Source of the DNA: Limnoglobus roseus
GTDB taxonomy: Bacteria > Planctomycetota > Planctomycetia > Gemmatales > Gemmataceae
DNA length: 64,000 nucleotides
Direction: 5' to 3'
NCBI RefSeq assembly: GCF_008254045.1
Contig: NZ_CP042425.1
Coordinates: forward strand, 2,294,001 to 2,358,000
Of the stretch, positions 8,169 to 16,004 are shown one piece after another (position 1 is the first letter of the stretch; each line of letters opens with the position of its first letter). The notes beneath the pieces were generated by a model. The model worked only from the letters and a program-made list of their open reading frames with translations. It had not been told where the DNA came from and searched no databases. The position numbers and the translations under genes are program-made.

Positions 8169-9128
8169 ATGAAAATCATCATCCCCGGCGGGAGTGGTCA
8201 AGTCGGTACGGTGCTCGCGCGGGCTTTCACGGCCGCCGGGCACGAGGTCGTCGTCCTCAGTCGGCGGCCGGCGTCTGCACCCTGGAAGGTGGTCGCGTGG
8301 GACGCCACTTCTCGCGGCGCGTGGGCGGCCGAGATCGACGGGGCGGACGTCGTCGTCAACCTCACCGGGCGGAGTGTGAACTGCCGGTACCACGCCCGGA
8401 ACCGGCGGGAGATTCTTGACTCTCGCGTCCTCTCGACCCGTGTCGTCGGCGAAGCGATTGCGGCCACCGCCCGGCCGCCGCGGGTGTGGTTGCAAGCCAG
8501 CACGGCGACCATCTACGCTCACCGATTCGACGCTCCCAATGACGAGGCGACCGGCATTCTCGGCGGCGACGAACCGGGCGTGCCCGAGACGTGGCAGTTC
8601 AGCATCGACGTGGCGAAAGCCTGGGAACGGGCCGCGAACGAGGCGGTCACGCCGCGGACGCGGAAGGTGCTGATGCGGTCGGCCGTCACGATGAGTCCCG
8701 ACCGCGGCGGTATCTTCGACGTGCTCCTCGGGTTGGTCCGCCGCGGGTTGGGCGGCACCAACGGGGACGGGCGGCAGTACGTCTCGTGGATTCACGAGCG
8801 CGACTTCATCCGGGCCGTGGTGTGGTTGATCGAGCACGACCTGAGTGGGGCGGTGAATTTGGCTTCGCCGAACCCGCTGCCGAACGCAGAATTCCTGCGA
8901 TCGCTGCGGCGAGCCTGGGGGGCGCGGGTCGGGCTGCCGGCGTCGCGGTGGATGCTGGCGGTCGGGGCGTTCTTGATGCGCACGGAGACGGAGTTGGTAC
9001 TGAAGAGTCGCCGCGTTGTGCCGGGGCGGTTACTCGACGCGGGCTTTCAGTTCGAGTTCCCGACCTGGGACGACGCGGCAAAGGAGTTGGTGAACCGTTG
9101 GCGGGGAGCGGTCACGCCGCTTGCTTGA
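8169..9128 (+). CDS. TIGR01777-family epimerase (atypical SDR)
   Basis: A 319-residue NAD(P)-binding protein of the TIGR01777/YfcH type. The nucleotide-binding loop GGSGQVGTVLARAF is at residues 6-20, followed by VNLTGRSVNCRYHARNRREILDSRV, which is the family signature. The region LQASTATIYAH contains the Ser/Thr and Tyr normally used for catalysis, and the C-terminal DUF1731-like part ends in LDAGFQFEFPTWDDAAKEL. The substrate is unknown in the family. AGGAGG at 8157-8162 sets the ATG at 8169. Its last 17 bases overlap the 3' end of the convergent deacetylase gene, so the two stop codons are interleaved. Confidence 0.9.
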   Translation: MKIIIPGGSGQVGTVLARAFTAAGHEVVVLSRRPASAPWKVVAWDATSRGAWAAEIDGADVVVNLTGRSVNCRYHARNRREILDSRVLSTRVVGEAIAATARPPRVWLQASTATIYAHRFDAPNDEATGILGGDEPGVPETWQFSIDVAKAWERAANEAVTPRTRKVLMRSAVTMSPDRGGIFDVLLGLVRRGLGGTNGDGRQYVSWIHERDFIRAVVWLIEHDLSGAVNLASPNPLPNAEFLRSLRRAWGARVGLPASRWMLAVGAFLMRTETELVLKSRRVVPGRLLDAGFQFEFPTWDDAAKELVNRWRGAVTPLA

Positions 9129-10005
9129 GCGGCACGCCACCGAGGCTCTGCGTGAGGCCGGCCGCGTTCACGAGTGTAAAGCCGGCGGCGTGGGCGGCAC
9201 GAAAGAAACTCGGGTCGCGAAGGCGTTCGAGTTCGGCGGCACGGCGGTGAAGTTGACCGTCGGCAAGCGTGCCATCGCGGCCGTCGATGGCGGCGTCCAG
9301 GTAGCCTGGGTGGCAGGTCAGCTCCACCATTCGGCCGGTACAGCGACTCACCCAACGGGTGAAGAACTTGGGGTGGTGCACGAACGGCGGGTTCGTGACG
9401 CCGATGAGCCGGTCGTTGCCAGGGAACGGTGTGCCGGATGCGCGGCGGCCGAACCGCGAGAGGACCGCCCGCTTGATTCGTGCTCCGGGAACAAGAGCGA
9501 GCGTGCGGCGGGATTCCACCACGCGGCGGACGAACGGTTGCCGCGACTGCGCGGCGAGAATGCGGCCGAGGATTTCCCCCACCGGGCGGAAGATGTGGAC
9601 GTGATGGTGCGCGTTCACGTTCATCGGAGCGTGGCCGACCATCTCGCGAAAGCGGTCATATTGGGCTTGCAGTTCCGCTTCGATTTCCGATGCCTGAACT
9701 TGGCCGCGCAACAACTTCTTCAGCAGCGATCCCAGCGGTTGGAACCGGCCGTCCGCATCCACGAGCGACGGCACGCGGCCCGGCGACAGCACCGGGGCGT
9801 CCAGGGTCAGACACGGGTGCCAGCCGAGTTCGACGGGGCAGCCGAGCGCCTTCCAAATGCGAACGGACTCCTCCGCGTACGGCGAATTCACGAGCAGAAC
9901 GGTGGACGTGACCACCCCTCGGGCGGCCAAGTCCAGAATGCCGCGGGAGGTCTCGACGCCGATGCCGAAGTCGTCGGCCGTCACCAACATGTAGCGGGGA
10001 GCCAT
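9112..10005 (-). CDS. ChbG/HpnK (YdjC-like) carbohydrate deacetylase
   Basis: A 297-residue member of the YdjC/ChbG/HpnK family, which removes N-acetyl groups from sugars using a divalent metal. It has the N-terminal VTADDFGIG (Asp-Asp at about 9-10), VELGWHPCLTLDAPVLSP with a metal-ligand His, NVNAHHHVHIFRPV and VELTCHPGY near the C-terminus. The ATG at 10005 overlaps the stop of the upstream glycosyltransferase by one base (TGATG), so the two are translationally coupled. The pairing suggests a hopanoid- or glycolipid-type pathway, in which a sugar is attached and then deacetylated; this is inference from context. Confidence 0.9.
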   Translation of the reverse strand: MAPRYMLVTADDFGIGVETSRGILDLAARGVVTSTVLLVNSPYAEESVRIWKALGCPVELGWHPCLTLDAPVLSPGRVPSLVDADGRFQPLGSLLKKLLRGQVQASEIEAELQAQYDRFREMVGHAPMNVNAHHHVHIFRPVGEILGRILAAQSRQPFVRRVVESRRTLALVPGARIKRAVLSRFGRRASGTPFPGNDRLIGVTNPPFVHHPKFFTRWVSRCTGRMVELTCHPGYLDAAIDGRDGTLADGQLHRRAAELERLRDPSFFRAAHAAGFTLVNAAGLTQSLGGVPLKQAA

Positions 10006-10787
10006 CAAGCCGCCTTCCGCACGGGGGCCGGTTCGCGCACAGGGGGGACGAACGCCGCCACGTTTTTTCGCTTCCAGGCGCGGCGGATGGTCCAGAGTTC
10101 GCGGAGCATTTTGAAGCCGGTCCGCGAGCCGGTGGTGCTCACCTCGTCGTCGTACCGGACCCGCACGGGCACTTCCGTAATCGGGATGTCGGCCCGCACG
10201 CACGCCGTCAAGAGTTCACAGTCGAAGCCGAAGCCGTCGCACGTGAGCAGCGGCAGGACGTGCTCGGCCACCTCGGCCGTCATGCCCTTCAAACCGGCTT
10301 GCGTGTCGGTCTGCCGCAGGGGCAACAGCGTGCGGGCCACACGGCCGAACAGCACGCTCTGTAATTTCCGCCGGTAGGCGTAGCCCAACAGCTTCGCCGG
10401 CAGTTGCAAGATGCTCTCGGGGTGCGTCCGCGAAGCGACGGCCACCGGCGCGCCGCTCGCGACTTCATCGGCGACCCGCACCACGTCGTCGAAGCCGTAG
10501 GCTAGGTCGATGTCCGTGAAGAGTCGGATGTCGCCGCGGGCCGCTTGCAGGCCGGTGCGCACGGCGTACCCCTTGCCGCGATTGGGCGAGTACGAAATCA
10601 CGCGCAGGCGGTGGTCGGCCGCCGATTGCAATTTTTGCAACCGCTCGACCGTGCCGTCGGTACAGCCGTCGAGCACGATTACGGCTTCCCACGGCTCCGG
10701 TCGGGAGCGCAGGAAGTCGCGCAGTGCGTGCCACGTTTGTTCAACGGCCGCGCCAGGGTTATAAGCCGGTAGCACGAGGCTAATCAC
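10005..10787 (-). CDS. Glycosyltransferase family 2 (polyprenyl-phosphate sugar synthase type)
   Basis: A 260-residue cytoplasmic GT-A glycosyltransferase. The start of the fold is ISLVLPAYNPGAAVEQ, with VIVLDGCTDGT, then PNRGKGYAVRTGL and the acidic FTDIDLAYGFDDV (the DxD-like site). It resembles dolichyl/polyprenyl-phosphate glucose synthases, which use UDP- or GDP-sugars. I chose GTG at 10787 because AAGGA lies 8 bases upstream and the fold starts there; a longer frame to 10940 adds an unlikely leader and overlaps the next gene. No C-terminal membrane segment is seen. It is coupled to the downstream deacetylase. Confidence 0.87.
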   Translation of the reverse strand: MISLVLPAYNPGAAVEQTWHALRDFLRSRPEPWEAVIVLDGCTDGTVERLQKLQSAADHRLRVISYSPNRGKGYAVRTGLQAARGDIRLFTDIDLAYGFDDVVRVADEVASGAPVAVASRTHPESILQLPAKLLGYAYRRKLQSVLFGRVARTLLPLRQTDTQAGLKGMTAEVAEHVLPLLTCDGFGFDCELLTACVRADIPITEVPVRVRYDDEVSTTGSRTGFKMLRELWTIRRAWKRKNVAAFVPPVREPAPVRKAA

Positions 10788-10936
10788 GGCGCCAGTCCTT
10801 GCCGAGTGTGGGGAGCGGCACGGGTTCGAGACCGCGCGGGCGAATGCGCAGGTTGTTAATCGGCGCAAGCTACCCCGATTCTGGAAGGAAATCAAACCGA
10901 ACTTATGAAAGCGGTCCCGGCCCCGGCAGAACTTGT

Positions 10937-12574
10937 TCAATCGACCTTGAGCGGCGGGCGCTCTTTATGGTAGGCGGTCGCGTCCTGGTACGCTTTTGCC
11001 ACCGTTAGCAGATCCGACTCCCCGTAGAGTTGGCCGACGAACGTGATCGCCGTCGGCACCTTCACGCCGTTGAGTTGCGTGAAGCCGTTCGGCAGGCAGA
11101 CCGTCGGGTGGCCGGTGAGGTTCGTCAGCACGAGGTCATTCCCGCCGACGTACACGTCCACGCCCTCGATCGCCTTCGCCATCAACTCCATCACCTTCGC
11201 CCGCAGCCGGTTCGCCCGCAGGTAATCGACGGCCGAGATGAACCGCCACGCCCGGAAGGTGGTCGCGTAGGTGCCGAGGCCGTCCTTGACGCCCGCCCGT
11301 GTCAGATCGTCGAACGCCGAGGCGCACTCGCTGTTGAGGATGACGCTGCTGACCGCGCCCGTGTATGCCTCGTTCGGCAACTTGATCGGCACGAGTTTCA
11401 CGCCGAGGTCGGTGAGAACCTTCCGCGTCTTCTCGGGCGTCGTGGGCTGAACGCCGACGCGGAGTTCCTTGAGCGGCTTCTTGCCCGGCCACTCGAACGG
11501 CCGGTCCACCGCGACCGGGTCGTTCGCGTCCGACCCGTGGATCGCGCCGAAGATGAGGGCACAGTCTTCGACCGACCGGGCCATCGGGCCGATCTTGTCC
11601 ATCGTCCAGGTGAGGGCCAGACAGCCGTGCCGGCTGACGCGGCCGAACGTCGGGCGGAGGCCGGTCACTCCACACCGGGTACTCGGCGACACGATGCTGC
11701 CGAGAGTTTCGCTGCCGATGGCGAAGCCGACTAGCCCCGCCGCCACCGACGACGCCGACCCAGCCGACGACCCGCTCGAACCCTGCACCGGGTTCCACGG
11801 GTTCTTCGTCTTCCCGCCGAACCACTCGTCGCCCATCGCCAGCGCGCCGAGCGTGGTCTTGGCCACCATCACCGCCCCGGCGTCTTCGACCTTCTTCGCC
11901 ACCGTCGCCTTGCCGTCGAGCGTCTGATCCTTGTAGTGTTCGGCCCCCCACGTGGTCTTGTAGCCGGGGTAGGAGATCAGGTCTTTCGCCCCCCACGGGA
12001 TGCCGTGCAGCGGCCCGCGGTACTTCCCGGCCGCGATTTCCTTGTCCGCGGCTTCCGCCTGCTTCATCGCGAGGTCGTCGGTGAAGGAGACGACGCACTT
12101 CAGCAGGGGGTCGAACTTCTTCAGCCGTTCGAGGTAGAACTTGGTGAGTTCGACGGACGACACCTGTTTCGTGCGAACGAGGTGCGCGAGCAGGGTCAGC
12201 GGGGCGAAGGCGAGGTCGTCTGCGGCGTCCGGCTTCTTCGCATCGAGCGTCGTCGGCGTCACCGTCCCGAGCGGGCCGACGTGCGGCGGCAGGCCGGGGG
12301 CAGGGTTGAAGTGAACGGCCGGCAGCACCTCGTTGCCGAGCGAGGCGGCGGCCATTAGCTTCAAACTCGCCGCCGTCCGCGTGAGCACAGTAGCGACTTG
12401 GGCACGCTGCTCGTCGGAGAGCGTGATGCCGGCGACCCACTCGGCGTTCTTCACCATCTCGGCCGTGATGCCGGTGGGGTTCTCCTGGGCGGATGCCACG
12501 AGTGCCCGCTGGAAGATCGTCGTGCCAACGCCGAGGCCGGCGAGCGTGGTCAGAAGTTCGCGTCGATCGGGCAT
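10937..12574 (-). CDS. Amidase-signature hydrolase, Tat-exported
   Basis: A 545-residue amidase-signature enzyme with a twin-arginine-like leader (MPDRRELLTTLAGLG). The catalytic Ser-cisSer-Lys triad is visible: Lys197 in GIPWGAKDLI, the cis-Ser near 269-270 in GSSGSSAGS, and the nucleophile Ser293 in SETLGSIVSP, followed by the usual GVTGLRPTFGRVSRHG. Residues 30-120 are an extra N-terminal extension compared with GatA. Exported amidases of this kind in planctomycetes are annotated as GatA-like but are unlikely to act on tRNA because they leave the cytoplasm. The substrate is unknown. An inverted repeat fills the gap to the threonine dehydratase gene. Confidence 0.9.
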   Translation of the reverse strand: MPDRRELLTTLAGLGVGTTIFQRALVASAQENPTGITAEMVKNAEWVAGITLSDEQRAQVATVLTRTAASLKLMAAASLGNEVLPAVHFNPAPGLPPHVGPLGTVTPTTLDAKKPDAADDLAFAPLTLLAHLVRTKQVSSVELTKFYLERLKKFDPLLKCVVSFTDDLAMKQAEAADKEIAAGKYRGPLHGIPWGAKDLISYPGYKTTWGAEHYKDQTLDGKATVAKKVEDAGAVMVAKTTLGALAMGDEWFGGKTKNPWNPVQGSSGSSAGSASSVAAGLVGFAIGSETLGSIVSPSTRCGVTGLRPTFGRVSRHGCLALTWTMDKIGPMARSVEDCALIFGAIHGSDANDPVAVDRPFEWPGKKPLKELRVGVQPTTPEKTRKVLTDLGVKLVPIKLPNEAYTGAVSSVILNSECASAFDDLTRAGVKDGLGTYATTFRAWRFISAVDYLRANRLRAKVMELMAKAIEGVDVYVGGNDLVLTNLTGHPTVCLPNGFTQLNGVKVPTAITFVGQLYGESDLLTVAKAYQDATAYHKERPPLKVD

Positions 12575-12584
12575 GAAATCTCTC

Positions 12585-12711
12585 CGAAAGCAGATTCACC
12601 GCAGAGGGCACGAGAGGACACGTGAGAAGGAGGAGAGGAAAATCATTCTACAAAATCTCTCGTCTTTCTCTCGTGCCCTCGTGTGCCTTCTGCGGTGAAT
12701 CTGCCTTCGGT
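12585..12711. repeat. Long imperfect inverted repeat filling an intergenic gap
   Basis: The left arm starts CCGAAAGCAGATTCACCGCA at 12585. The right arm, read on the other strand from 12711, starts CCGAAGGCAGATTCACCGCA. Both then continue with related purine-rich GGCAC and ACGAG blocks, with indels between the arms. The element occupies almost the whole 138 bases between the amidase start (12574) and the dehydratase stop (12713), with an AT-rich centre near 12640-12660. It resembles the dispersed CACCGCAGAGGCACAGAG-type repeats found in many bacterial genomes. Confidence 0.85.
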
Positions 12712-12712
12712 T

Positions 12713-13669
12713 TTACCAGTACAGCTTGTCGAGGTTCACGTTGCCGCCGCAGAGGATGACGCCGACCTTGCGGACGTTCGCGACGGCGCGGAACTCGTCG
12801 GAGAGTATCACGGCCACGCCGACGGCGGCGCTCGGCTCGATGCACTGCTTCATCCGCTCCCAGACGAGCCGCATGGCCGCCCGAATTTGATCCTCGCTCA
12901 CGGTGAAGACCTGCTCGACGTTGTCGCGGATGATCGGCCACGTGTGCTGGCCGAGATGGTTGGCGAGCAGGCCGTCTGCGATGCTCGTCGGCGTGGCGAT
13001 GCGGACCATCATGCCGGCCGCCTTCGACTTCGCTGCCGCGTCAGCCGCACTCGGCTCCGCGCCGAAGACGCGGATGGCGGGATTGATTCCCTTCGCCGTG
13101 ATGCACCACCCGGAGAGTAACCCGCCGCCGCCAATGGGGGCGATCACCGCGTCCAGGTCAGGCACGTCTTCGAGCAGCTCCAGGCAGGCGGTCCCCTGCC
13201 CTGCGATCACGTCCGGGTGGTCGAACGGCGGGATCAGAAAGCCGCCCGTCTCGGCGACGATCTCGGCCGTCTTCGCCTCGCGCTCGGCCAGCGACGGGCC
13301 GCTCTCGTGGACCATGCCGCCGTAGCCGAGGACGGCCGCCTTTTTCACCGCCGACGCCGTGGACGGCATCACGATGTGGGCCGGCACCGCCTGCACCTTC
13401 GCCGCGAGCGCCAGGGCTTGCCCGTGGTTGCCGCTGGAGTGCGTGACGACGCCCTTCTTCGCCGCCGCCCCGAGTTTCAAGATCGCGTTGGTGGCCCCGC
13501 GGTACTTGAACGAGCCGGTCTTTTGCAGGTGTTCGCACTTGAAGAAGACCGAACGCCCGGCCCGCTCGTCGAGGGTCGAGCAGGTCATGACCGGCGTGCG
13601 GTGGACGAACGAGCCGATCCGCTCGGTGGCGTGGCGGATGTCGGCAATCGTGGCGGCGTAGGTGTTCAT
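12713..13669 (-). CDS. Threonine dehydratase / serine racemase-type PLP enzyme
   Basis: A 318-residue fold-type II PLP enzyme that deaminates threonine or serine, or racemises serine. The PLP lysine is Lys55 in TGSFKYRGA, the substrate loop is SSGNHGQALAL and the phosphate-binding glycine loop is PIGGGGLLSG. No C-terminal regulatory ACT-like domain is present, which argues against a biosynthetic IlvA and for a catabolic dehydratase or serine racemase. The ATG at 13669 overlaps the stop of the upstream DUF6882-like gene (ATGA), so they share an operon. Confidence 0.9.
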   Translation of the reverse strand: MNTYAATIADIRHATERIGSFVHRTPVMTCSTLDERAGRSVFFKCEHLQKTGSFKYRGATNAILKLGAAAKKGVVTHSSGNHGQALALAAKVQAVPAHIVMPSTASAVKKAAVLGYGGMVHESGPSLAEREAKTAEIVAETGGFLIPPFDHPDVIAGQGTACLELLEDVPDLDAVIAPIGGGGLLSGWCITAKGINPAIRVFGAEPSAADAAAKSKAAGMMVRIATPTSIADGLLANHLGQHTWPIIRDNVEQVFTVSEDQIRAAMRLVWERMKQCIEPSAAVGVAVILSDEFRAVANVRKVGVILCGGNVNLDKLYW

Positions 13670-14124
13670 GGGGTGATGACCGCGAAGGCAAAGTAGAGGA
13701 ACCGCGACTCCGATTGGCCGCGGTAGATGGCGGGCCAGCCGGTCAGGCGGGCCGCGAACGCGGTCAGCCGCCAGGCGAGTGCCTCGTCCGCGAAAGTCGT
13801 CGGCGAAGCCACAGCTTCGATGTCTTGCGCGCGGCCCCAGTTGCGGGCGGCGGTCGCGCTCCGCACGAAGTTCGCCGGCACGGCCGGGTCGTCCCACGCC
13901 CACTGCCAGAGCGATTGGGCCGGGTGGTGGTAGCCGATCAGTTGTGCGGGCACGACGAACTCGTCCAAGCCGGGGGTGCGGAAGATGATCGCACCGTTGG
14001 CGGCGTCGTGCTCCCACTGCGGGAACTTGTCGAGGCCGTGCGTCGTGATCAACTCGCGCGTCTTCTGCTGAACCTCGGCCAGCGCCAAGTCGAGCAACTT
14101 CGGGAATTCCGTGGTCGGCGTCAT
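13666..14124 (-). CDS. DUF6882-like protein
   Basis: A 152-residue cytoplasmic protein without signal or membrane segment. The region AQLIGYHHPAQSLWQWAWDDPAVP, followed by RNWGRAQDI and the C-terminal LTGWPAIYRGQSESRFLYFAF, matches my memory of DUF6882 proteins, which are often linked to immunity-type or housekeeping hypothetical loci; their function is unknown. It sits between an SDR gene (18 bases upstream) and the dehydratase gene (4-base overlap). The family name is a tentative assignment from motif memory. Confidence 0.65.
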   Translation of the reverse strand: MTPTTEFPKLLDLALAEVQQKTRELITTHGLDKFPQWEHDAANGAIIFRTPGLDEFVVPAQLIGYHHPAQSLWQWAWDDPAVPANFVRSATAARNWGRAQDIEAVASPTTFADEALAWRLTAFAARLTGWPAIYRGQSESRFLYFAFAVITP

Positions 14125-14142
14125 GGTGTCTTTCCTACGACC

Positions 14143-14916
14143 TCAGCCGCGTTCGGCCGCCGTGATTGGGCGGGACGGCATCTGCTGCGCGTCGAGGCCG
14201 CCGTCCACATTGATGATCGTCCCGGTCGCGTACCGCGCGGCGTCGGACGCCAGGAACACGTACCACCCGGCGACGTCGTCCACCGTGGCGATCTTGCGAA
14301 CCGGAATCTGGTCCACGATCGCCTGCCGTGCGGCGGGGTCGGACTTCAGGCCGAAGTCGGTCAGTGGCGTCTCGACGAGGCCCGGCGCGACGGCTGTCGT
14401 GGTGAAACCGAGCGGCGCGAGTTCGACGGCGAGTTGCCGGGTGAGGGCGTTCACCGCCCCCTTGCTCGCGTCGTACAGCGTGTGGGCCGGCTCGGACCGC
14501 GTGCCGTTCAAGGACGTAGTGAAGAGGATTCGCCCGCCCCGGTTCGCCGCCGATGCCAGCCGCACGACTTCCCGCGTCACGGCCAGCGACGCCCAGACGT
14601 TCAGCCCGAAAATGAAGTCGAAATCCCGCCGCGTCAGGTCCAAGAACGGCGGCTCACGGAACGTGCCGACGTTGTTCACCAACACGTCCACGCCGCTGAG
14701 TTTGTCCCACGCTTCCGCGACCAACCGCTCGGCTTCGCCGTCGCGGGTCAGGTCAGCGACGACGTAGTGACAACCGGGTGGCAGTTCCAGGTCGGCGGGC
14801 CAGGATCGTTCCGAGGTGAAGACCACCCGCGCACCGCTCGCGGCGAACGCCTTGCCCACCGCAAGGCCGATGCCTTGGCTGCTGCCAGTGACAAGGGCGG
14901 TCTTGCCGTGCAACAT
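14143..14916 (-). CDS. SDR-family oxidoreductase
   Basis: A 257-residue classical short-chain dehydrogenase. It has TGSSQGIG (9-16), the NNVG variant of the NNAG motif (LVNNVGTF), a Ser in LFTTSLNG and the catalytic pair in YDASKGA, then PGLVETPL and a C-terminal INVDGG. The NNVG change is tolerated in the family. The substrate cannot be told. The ATG at 14916 is set by GGAGGA just upstream; the ORF continues further upstream but without SDR sequence. It is the first gene of a leftward cluster and is separated by 52 bases from the divergent SMP-30-like gene, so both probably share a promoter region. Confidence 0.92.
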   Translation of the reverse strand: MLHGKTALVTGSSQGIGLAVGKAFAASGARVVFTSERSWPADLELPPGCHYVVADLTRDGEAERLVAEAWDKLSGVDVLVNNVGTFREPPFLDLTRRDFDFIFGLNVWASLAVTREVVRLASAANRGGRILFTTSLNGTRSEPAHTLYDASKGAVNALTRQLAVELAPLGFTTTAVAPGLVETPLTDFGLKSDPAARQAIVDQIPVRKIATVDDVAGWYVFLASDAARYATGTIINVDGGLDAQQMPSRPITAAERG

Positions 14917-14968
14917 CCGCGTTCCTCCGTAGTCTGTACAGGGTACACGGTACGGACGGGGGGTGGCG

Positions 14969-15919
14969 ATGATCACGAATTCGGCCCGGCTCTTGGTGGC
15001 CGGCGACGTGGAGGAAGACAAGTTCCTGCCGGAAGGGCCGCGGACGATGTCGCTGTTCGGCCGGCCGGCCATCATTTGGGTGAACATCCAGACGGCCGCC
15101 GACTCGCCTCGTGGGGCGGTCCACGCCTTCTTCTTCGGCACCGGCGAACGCCGCCGGTGGAAACTGCCCGCTCGCCCCGGCTTCGTGTTCCCGACCGACG
15201 CGCCGGACACGGTCCTCGTCGGGCTAGAGAAGGCTGTCGGCACACTCAACCTGACGAATGGCCTCTGGACGCCGTTCGTGAAACTGCCCGACGACAACCC
15301 GCGGACGATCATCAACGACGGCGAAATCGTCCCCGGTGGACGGGCCATCGTCTTCGGCACCAAGGATGTGAACTTCGCGGACCCGATCGCCCATCTGTAC
15401 CTGTTCACGCTCCCCGACCACCGGCTGACCGTGCTGGCCGAGGGGCAGACGTGTTCGAACGGCAAGGTCTTCGCCGATGGCGGGCGGACCCTGTTCGACA
15501 TCGACACGCCGCGGAAGGTCGTGACACGCTACCACCTGGACGTGAACGCCCGCACGCTGACCGACGCGGGAATCGCCATCGACCTGCGACTGCACGAGGC
15601 TTACCCAGACGGCATGTGCGACGCCGGCGACGGCACGGTGGTGATCGCGTTCTTCAACGGCAGTCGCGGCGGGAACGGCGTGGCCGAGCGGTACTGCCTG
15701 GACACCGGCGAGCGTCTCGAACAATGGCAGACGCCGGGTTCGCCGCGCGTGACCTGCCCGCTGCTGTGCGAGCGCGACGGCGGGGTGAAGTTGATTCTCA
15801 CGACCGCGACGGAAGGAATGCCGGGCGATCAGCGGGCCGATTCGCTCTACGCGGGCCACCTGTTCATCGCGGACACGAGCCTGCGGGGCGTGCCGCCGGC
15901 GGAGATCGTGCGACTGTAG
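14969..15919 (+). CDS. SMP-30/gluconolactonase-like beta-propeller protein
   Basis: A 316-residue protein with the repeat layout of SMP-30/gluconolactonase six-bladed propellers. The blocks are TIINDGEIVPGGRAIVFGTK, then TCSNGKVFADGGRTLFDIDT, then EAYPDGMCDAGDGTVVIAFFN and GSPRVTCPLLCERDG. The conserved acidic and Asn residues of the calcium site (ND, SNG, PDG) are in place. Such enzymes hydrolyse sugar lactones. The start may be the GTG at 14963 or the ATG at 14969; a GGGGGGTGG tract precedes both. There is no signal peptide. The identity is moderate because the N-terminal 60 residues diverge from the family. Confidence 0.68.
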   Translation: MITNSARLLVAGDVEEDKFLPEGPRTMSLFGRPAIIWVNIQTAADSPRGAVHAFFFGTGERRRWKLPARPGFVFPTDAPDTVLVGLEKAVGTLNLTNGLWTPFVKLPDDNPRTIINDGEIVPGGRAIVFGTKDVNFADPIAHLYLFTLPDHRLTVLAEGQTCSNGKVFADGGRTLFDIDTPRKVVTRYHLDVNARTLTDAGIAIDLRLHEAYPDGMCDAGDGTVVIAFFNGSRGGNGVAERYCLDTGERLEQWQTPGSPRVTCPLLCERDGGVKLILTTATEGMPGDQRADSLYAGHLFIADTSLRGVPPAEIVRL

Positions 15920-15925
15920 ACGATT

Positions 15926-16000
15926 GGCGAGCCGAGGACCGTAAGGTGCCGGGTGAGTATCAGCGACATTCACCCGGCACCTTACGGTCCTCGGCTCGCC
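15926..16000. repeat. Perfect 31-bp inverted repeat between convergent genes
   Basis: The left arm is 15926-15956, the right arm is 15970-16000, and the loop is 13 bases. All 31 positions pair, starting GGCGAGCCGAGGACCG. It lies between the stop codons of the SMP-30-like gene (15919) and the leftward gene ending at 16005. There is no clear T-run on either side, so it may end transcription by structure alone, or it may be a dispersed palindromic element. Confidence 0.85.
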
Positions 16001-16004
16001 CGGA

